Assembly: GCF_001625215.2 (NCBI RefSeq)
Contig: NC_030384.2
Location: 44,984,390 to 45,048,389 of the forward strand
DNA: 64,000 nucleotides
Reading direction: 5' to 3'
From: Daucus carota subsp. sativus
Taxonomy: Eukaryota > Streptophyta > Magnoliopsida > Apiales > Apiaceae
In this document: positions 59,244 to 64,000 of the stretch, one piece after another
Numbering within the stretch: position 1 is the first letter of the stretch
Layout of the letters: every line of letters starts with the position of its first letter
Program-made: the position numbers and the translations under genes
Notes under the pieces: model-generated
Told to the model about the DNA's origin: nothing
Databases searched by the model: none
What the model saw: only the letters and a program-made list of their open reading frames with translations

Positions 59244-60599
59244 CATACATATGTGTGTATATATATAAATTGAAGACTGCATATTATTAACATTGTACTA
59301 ATTTTGTCGCTCACGCTATTTTCATTCATTTTCTAATATATATTTCTTTAATATTATCACGACTTGTATTTGTACATATTGTTTGTATCTACTTTCTAAA
59401 ATTTTGACTAACTTAAAATTTTGTAATGTTTATTGTCATCATAAAACAAATCTCAAGTTGCAACGCAAAGTTAACAAAATCATTAACATCAATAATATTA
59501 AATATTAAATATTAATATGCTTTATAATCAACAATATTAATATGTAACTCTGAATTAATAATATTAAATGTTAAATTGCTACGATTATTTGTTTTTGTTA
59601 GCATAAATATAATTTTTGTAGCATAAATATAATTTTTGTAACTATATAAATGTTGTCGCATGTTGAAATACTTCCTATATCAATAGATGCATAAGAATAC
59701 AAGTTTACGTCCAAAAAAATCCTGGTCTTATATTAGTGCTATGATTTGTATGATATATTGATGTCAGCTATTCAAGAAAATTAATAAATCTTATAGCTCA
59801 TGTTTTGCTATTGATATCAGCATTTTCATATATCATAACGCGCATTTATAGATTTTGAGTGTCATATATACCATTTTTCTTTTTATTTACAGTTATTTAA
59901 AATTAACAAGGTATATATGACTAATTTATAATAATGGGTATACGTTAATTATGTTTGATAAGAAATACAATATAAAATGTAAAATGCAGGCCTAAATGCT
60001 AGTTTGGCAAATATAGGCCTAAATGTTTGTTTTCGTAGTTACCATACCAATTGGAAATATAATCATTTTCACACATAATATATGTGATGATCCAGTAGGT
60101 AGCAGATGTACATGAACATACTAAGAAGCATGAATTCTAGGTACGGTTGCTTTCTGTGAATCAATCATGTAGTGCATCTGATAGTTGATGTGATGATATA
60201 GATGGTGTGAACTGCTGAGGTATTTAAAGGGCCTTCATTTATTGCTTCTAGGTTTTTTTCTAGTATTCTTGACTAGATGTGTGTATTTCAGATCCCCAAT
60301 TGATCGGTGTGTATTCTTATCTATTTAATGTCATTATTAAGCCTCAGGCTGCTCTTCTTTCCTATGTCTATTACCGATTGCTCTTTGAAGAGGTTGTACC
60401 TATGTTTAAGGCAGACTTTAAATTTGAGTGATTATGTGATTTACATATATTATTTTAAACCTATATAGTGTAGGGTTCAAATGAGAACTAGTTTACCGGA
60501 GAAATAGTAGAAATAGTACGAATAGTATGTAATGGGTAAAACATGTCAGGAGTAGTATGTTTTGGATAATAACATGTATATCATAAAATTCACCATTTT

Positions 60600-60990
60600 T
60601 TCCCAAATGGAAAATGTGTAGATCATAGAAGTGAGAGCACAAGTCAATAAGGAAACTACCGTGGCTTGAGACCTCGGGCCTCTTTTTGTTTTTGTTCTAA
60701 TAAGATTAGATTGGTTAGCTCATTTTCATTACTCTTTATAGTACCACTAATTGCTCTCTTCTCTTCTGTTCTATGTTATTTCTTTTCTATTTAAAAGAAA
60801 TTACTTCTTCACCCCTTTTTTTCCTAATGGAAAATATGTTGATCATAGAAGTGAGAGCACAAGTCATTAAGAAAACTACCGTGGCTTGAGACCTCGGGCC
60901 TCTTTTGTTTTTGTTCTAATAAGATTAGATCGGTTAAGCTCGTTTTCATTCCTCTTTATAGTATCACTAATTACTCTCTACTATACTATA
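60600..60990. repeat. Two-copy duplication, offset 220 bp
   Basis: The phrase 'gatcatagaagtgagagcac' starts at 60621 and again at 60841. Both copies continue through 'aaactaccgtggcttgagac', 'ctcgggcctctttt' and 'tctaataagattagat'. Each copy ends with 'ctctttatagta.cactaatt'. Divergence is a few percent. Confidence 0.9.
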
Positions 60991-62086
60991 TTTCTTTTCT
61001 ATCTATAAGAAGATACTTGAACCTCAAACACCTTGTAAAACTTGTTTTATTGGGTTCACTCATTATAGTAAAAAGTTGTGTCATTGTGTCCTGATAACTT
61101 ATACCTAAATATACCTGTGTCGGATTTATGAATTTATCAAAAGGGGAGGCTGCTATTGTTCCTTTATCAAATACTTAGAGTTTGTCTTTTGATAAATGCA
61201 AATTGTATTTATATGTCTTGTTGATGATTTATTTTTATAAATGATATGATAAGATATATAAATATAACTATAACATACTATATGTGTATGTATGTACAAT
61301 TGTACATACGTACGTATGTATTTTTATATGTATGTATGTGTAATTTAGTTTTAAAGCGGTTCGGGGTTAAGGGCAAACCGAAACCAACCCATATGCGGTT
61401 TTTTTAAAAAGGCCAATAATTGTGAACTGCAGCTCGGTTTCGGTTCAAATTGGATCAAAACCTGTTTGGATCTTGCAGATTGTGTGGTTCAGCGTAGATA
61501 GTGATCACTGCAGCCCGCGTCATCAAGGTTTCTTAGTTTGACGTCCCTGTGTATTGACACCATGATTTTACGGACCTTCATATGGCAAGTTGCTTGTAAG
61601 CCTACTTGCCAGACGCTAGCTGTGTTCCGTCTTCCATGTGTCTAAATATAAAAAACTGATAAGAGCATCTCGTTCCATCATCCGCCTTGCTTCCAATTTA
61701 GTTAAATCCTCAGTTATATCTGGATGTTGAACTTGAGAAAGTTTTGGGTGTTCGACGAGTGTAAGAAGGCAATTCATGAGCAGTTAAAATACTTATCAAG
61801 CTGAAAAAATTGCCATAATTAGAAGCTACCTCGGAAGATATGTTTGCAATTTGTCAGCGTTTCCCAGCCTTCCACCTTGAGGAGAATGTGGGTCTTGAGA
61901 TGCTAGGTAATATGATACATCCGGCCATGGACAATACAGTAATGTTTATACTAGGCGTAAACCCAGGATGCCTAGGAAACCCAGGATGGTCACTATTAGA
62001 GTTAGGGCGAATGAGTCATTGAAGAAGTGGGGAGGTTTGTTTAATAAATTGAAAGTGGAGGATGCTTTCGTTTCTTTATCGAATTA

Positions 62087-62335
62087 CTCCTTCCGCCCTG
62101 TTGAATTGTTTAAGTTTGGGACAGAGGGTTCGGCACGCATTCGAAGGCCCTTATAAAATATAGTTTCATAAATTATTTTAATTTTTTTTCTTATGAATGA
62201 AATTTAGTGTTCAAATTTTTATTCTGGAAATAAATTTTTTAAAAATAAGTTATTGAACTATATTTTATGGAAGCCTTAAAATGCGTGTCAAGTAATGCAA
62301 AAAAAAAAGTACAAAAATGAGTGAGACGGAGGGAG
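62087..62335. mobile_element. Stowaway-like MITE, 249 bp
   Basis: The left end is CTCCTTCCGCCCTG; the right end in reverse complement is CTCCCTCCGTCTC. TA lies on both sides (62085-62086 and 62336-62337). Terminal similarity is shorter than in the 54443-54679 element, so it is older or from a different subfamily. Confidence 0.8.
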
Positions 62336-62924
62336 TAAAATGTAATATCGATTTTTTATGTAGTCTTTGCTCTTAGATTTGGGAGAGACTCTCGTACGTC
62401 AGATTAACAGTAAATTCCTTTTATCAGTATTATTTATAAATTATAATTCATATCAATTCAAGTGTTTAATAGTTTGTGCTATTGAATTTGGAAACCAAAC
62501 CAAACCAAAACCAACATACCCGGTATATCCTCCGCTTGGAGCAGGGTCTGGGTAGGTTAAAATTTACGCAGATGATGCCCCTATTTTGAAAGAGTAAAGA
62601 GACTGTTTCCGTGAAGACCCTCGGCTTAGTTTAAGATAATGTATTGTGTGATTTATATATAAATGGTACCTTAGCCGATGATTTTCTATACATGAGACTC
62701 ACCTTTGTCACAAAATCCTCCGTCATTGAATGATCTGAGCTTTTTCTTCAAACTACAGTGCCATAACCCTCAAAACTGGAGCTAATAAATGCCATGAAAT
62801 TCTTCAAAATATTGACCCATTGTAAACCATGAGACCTGAGCCATGAGTTTCTTCAGATGAACTAACCCTTTGTAGACCACTAGGTTGAGCCTCAACCACT
62901 CTAATATGCCGTCTCCAATCCTTC

Positions 62925-63155
62925 TTATCTGTAACCATTCAACACTGCTTGCCATTGTCGATAAACCATATCTATGTACAATTTATCCAATTGTACAACA
63001 ATCTTATCACATGTGGGCATATACGCAGATATGGCCATGTTTTTATACACGAGTTGTGCAATAGAGTATGCTACAAAATTATTGCTATTCCTACCCTGAA
63101 TAAGATAGAGATTGATTGCTAGTGAATCTGGGTTATCAATTAAAAATTCTATCAC
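62925..63155 (-). pseudogene. Possible remnant of a retroelement RNase H domain
   Basis: The minus strand is open for 76 codons. It contains SLAINLYLIQGRNSNNFVAY followed by SIAQLVYKNMAISAY, which recalls the C-terminal half of plant LINE-type RNase H domains (I.R..N..A..LA). No reverse transcriptase is near, and the frame is short. It is best read as a degraded fragment; the similarity is from pattern memory only. Confidence 0.3.
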
Positions 63156-63327
63156 AAAACCGATGGTAGATATGAAGCATTTATATGTCTTTATGAAAGC
63201 ATTCTAGAAAAATAAAGTAAATTTGATTAGGATGTTGATTCGACATCCTCAAGCAGACTTTGTAAAATCAACATTCAAATGATCTCCACATGATAAACTT
63301 GGGCGGATGTGAGTAGATAGTTGTCTT

Positions 63328-63530
63328 GTAACAATCAGTGGCGGATCTGACTATGAAGTTAAGGGGGGCCAATTTTTTTGTAAAAAAAATTAAAAGAGGT
63401 CACAAAAAAATTAAGGGGGGTCAATTTCAATTTTACAATCTAAAAATATGTATAATATTAACAAACAAAAAAATTAAGGGGGGTCAGTTGCCCCCTCTTG
63501 CCCCTTCTAAGATCCGCCTCTGGTAACAAT
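63328..63530. mobile_element. hAT MITE, 187 bp, with exact 8-bp target duplication
   Basis: The 8-bp duplication GTAACAAT lies at 63328-63335 and 63523-63530. The element (63336-63522) begins CAGTGGCGGATCTGA and ends TAAGATCCGCCTCTG, so the inverted repeats CAG(T/A)GGCGGATCT match almost perfectly. The interior holds repeated 'taagggggtcaatt' words. No coding capacity. An 8-bp duplication is diagnostic of hAT-type insertion. Confidence 0.9.
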
Positions 63531-64000
63531 ATATATAGTTGTCATATTTATTACTTCGATGACATAGTCATCATGTGATAGCTCATGTTCCTTCCTGGTA
63601 TATTCATGTCTATCAATTTTTGCCAAATATTCAGACCCATATGGCGAATATAGGATACCTTAAAAATCATTAACTTATCCATCATGTTGTGAATGGGAGT
63701 AAGTAGAAAAGAAGGGATGTTATATATTTTATACTTATTTTAGTGTATAGTTGTGAATGTTCTATATGGTGAGTGACTACGCTGATGTGGATTAAAATTT
63801 TTTAGTTGTACTCCTATTTATATGTTGTTTTAGAGTTCTTGTAATGCAGGCTCAATATTGTGTACGACTTTTTGGATAAATTTTGTTCTACGATGTTAAG
63901 TAACCACCAGACTATCTGGCATCTAAAAATCTTGTGGTGTTAGAAGGATGTTTTACGAGGAACATATTATTTTAACCCCCCCTCCCTTCATACATGCAAT
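63531..64000. other. AT-rich right edge of the window
   Basis: I see no gene, repeat end or exon here. Confidence 0.5.

Larger units (their letters stand above)
58550..61950. other. Gene-free repeat-rich region, possibly the continuing intron of the CID-domain gene
   Basis: No exon matching the missing C-terminus was seen. At about 58716-58750 there is 'tatactagtaattttgcctgctacgcatggg', a phrase typical of widespread plant repeats. The rest is AT-rich with local duplications and a (GTAT)n palindromic stretch near 61280-61345. Confidence 0.5.

Noticed and set aside
61261-61345. Palindromic (GTAT)n stretch that could fold into a hairpin
   Set aside because: It is simple-sequence DNA; the symmetry follows from the repeat and needs no further explanation.
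61840-62085. Coding-looking stretch (…MPRKPRMVTIRVRANESLKKWGGLFNK…)
   Set aside because: Two overlapping frames, no exon-like boundaries and no recognised family; possibly a gene fragment but not supportable.
1-64000. Search for tRNA, rRNA, CRISPR, operon-like clusters or biosynthetic gene clusters
   Set aside because: No tRNA B-box/cloverleaf, rRNA or spacer-repeat structure was noticed, and the genes belong to unrelated pathways with independent promoters.

Overview
The window is nuclear DNA of a flowering plant, almost certainly a eudicot. The evidence is AT-rich intergenic and intronic sequence, genes split by GT-AG introns, a chloroplast chlorophyll-synthesis enzyme, a SUVH methyltransferase with an intronless ORF, a plant-type GH51 arabinofuranosidase, and many small plant transposons (Stowaway-, Tourist/Harbinger- and hAT-like MITEs). 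The species cannot be fixed from the sequence alone. There is no prokaryotic, organellar or viral block.

Layout. 1-2.94 kb: repeat-rich, probably the last intron of a minus-strand 20S proteasome alpha-type-3 gene (2942-6164); its last ~75 codons are not visible. 6.2-7.4 kb: promoter and a hAT-like MITE. 7449-9950 (-): Mg-protoporphyrin IX monomethyl ester cyclase (CRD1/CHL27), five exons, with a G-box upstream. 11104-13500 (-): DHHC protein S-acyltransferase, five exons. 13.5-15.4 kb: minisatellite and a Tourist-like MITE. 15.4-21.4 kb (-): SUVH1/3-type gene with a 682-codon ORF in one exon, a 1.8-kb 5'UTR intron built largely of three tandem ~460-bp repeats, and a probable 3'UTR intron. 21.4-26.5 kb: gene-free, with nested MITEs. 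27183-33114 (+): GH51 alpha-L-arabinofuranosidase, 17 coding exons, 675 aa. 33561-35404 (+): SWIB-domain protein. 36238-37219 (+): DUF309 protein. 38386-41809 (+): PLAC8/cell-number-regulator membrane protein. 42633-46045 (+): 977-aa acidic membrane-anchored protein of unknown function. 47240-51349 (-): COMM-domain protein. 54098-58486 (+): CID-domain (RPRD1-like) CTD-interacting protein, 3' end not found. 58.5-64 kb: repeats and MITEs, perhaps the continuing intron.

The genes are ordinary, independently transcribed housekeeping genes (protein degradation, chlorophyll synthesis, palmitoylation, chromatin, cell wall, transcription termination); I see no cluster or operon-like logic. Coding exons were assembled by hand from GT/AG boundaries with phase checked at each junction, so the joined frames are internally consistent, but UTR limits are approximate. 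I found no convincing novel system. The observations most worth a second look are structural: the repeat-built 5'UTR intron of the SUVH gene, a likely GC-AG intron in the COMM gene, a splice donor that runs directly into a (CT)n tract, a MULE-like insertion with an 11-bp target duplication, nested MITEs, and an in-frame 30-bp repeat expansion.
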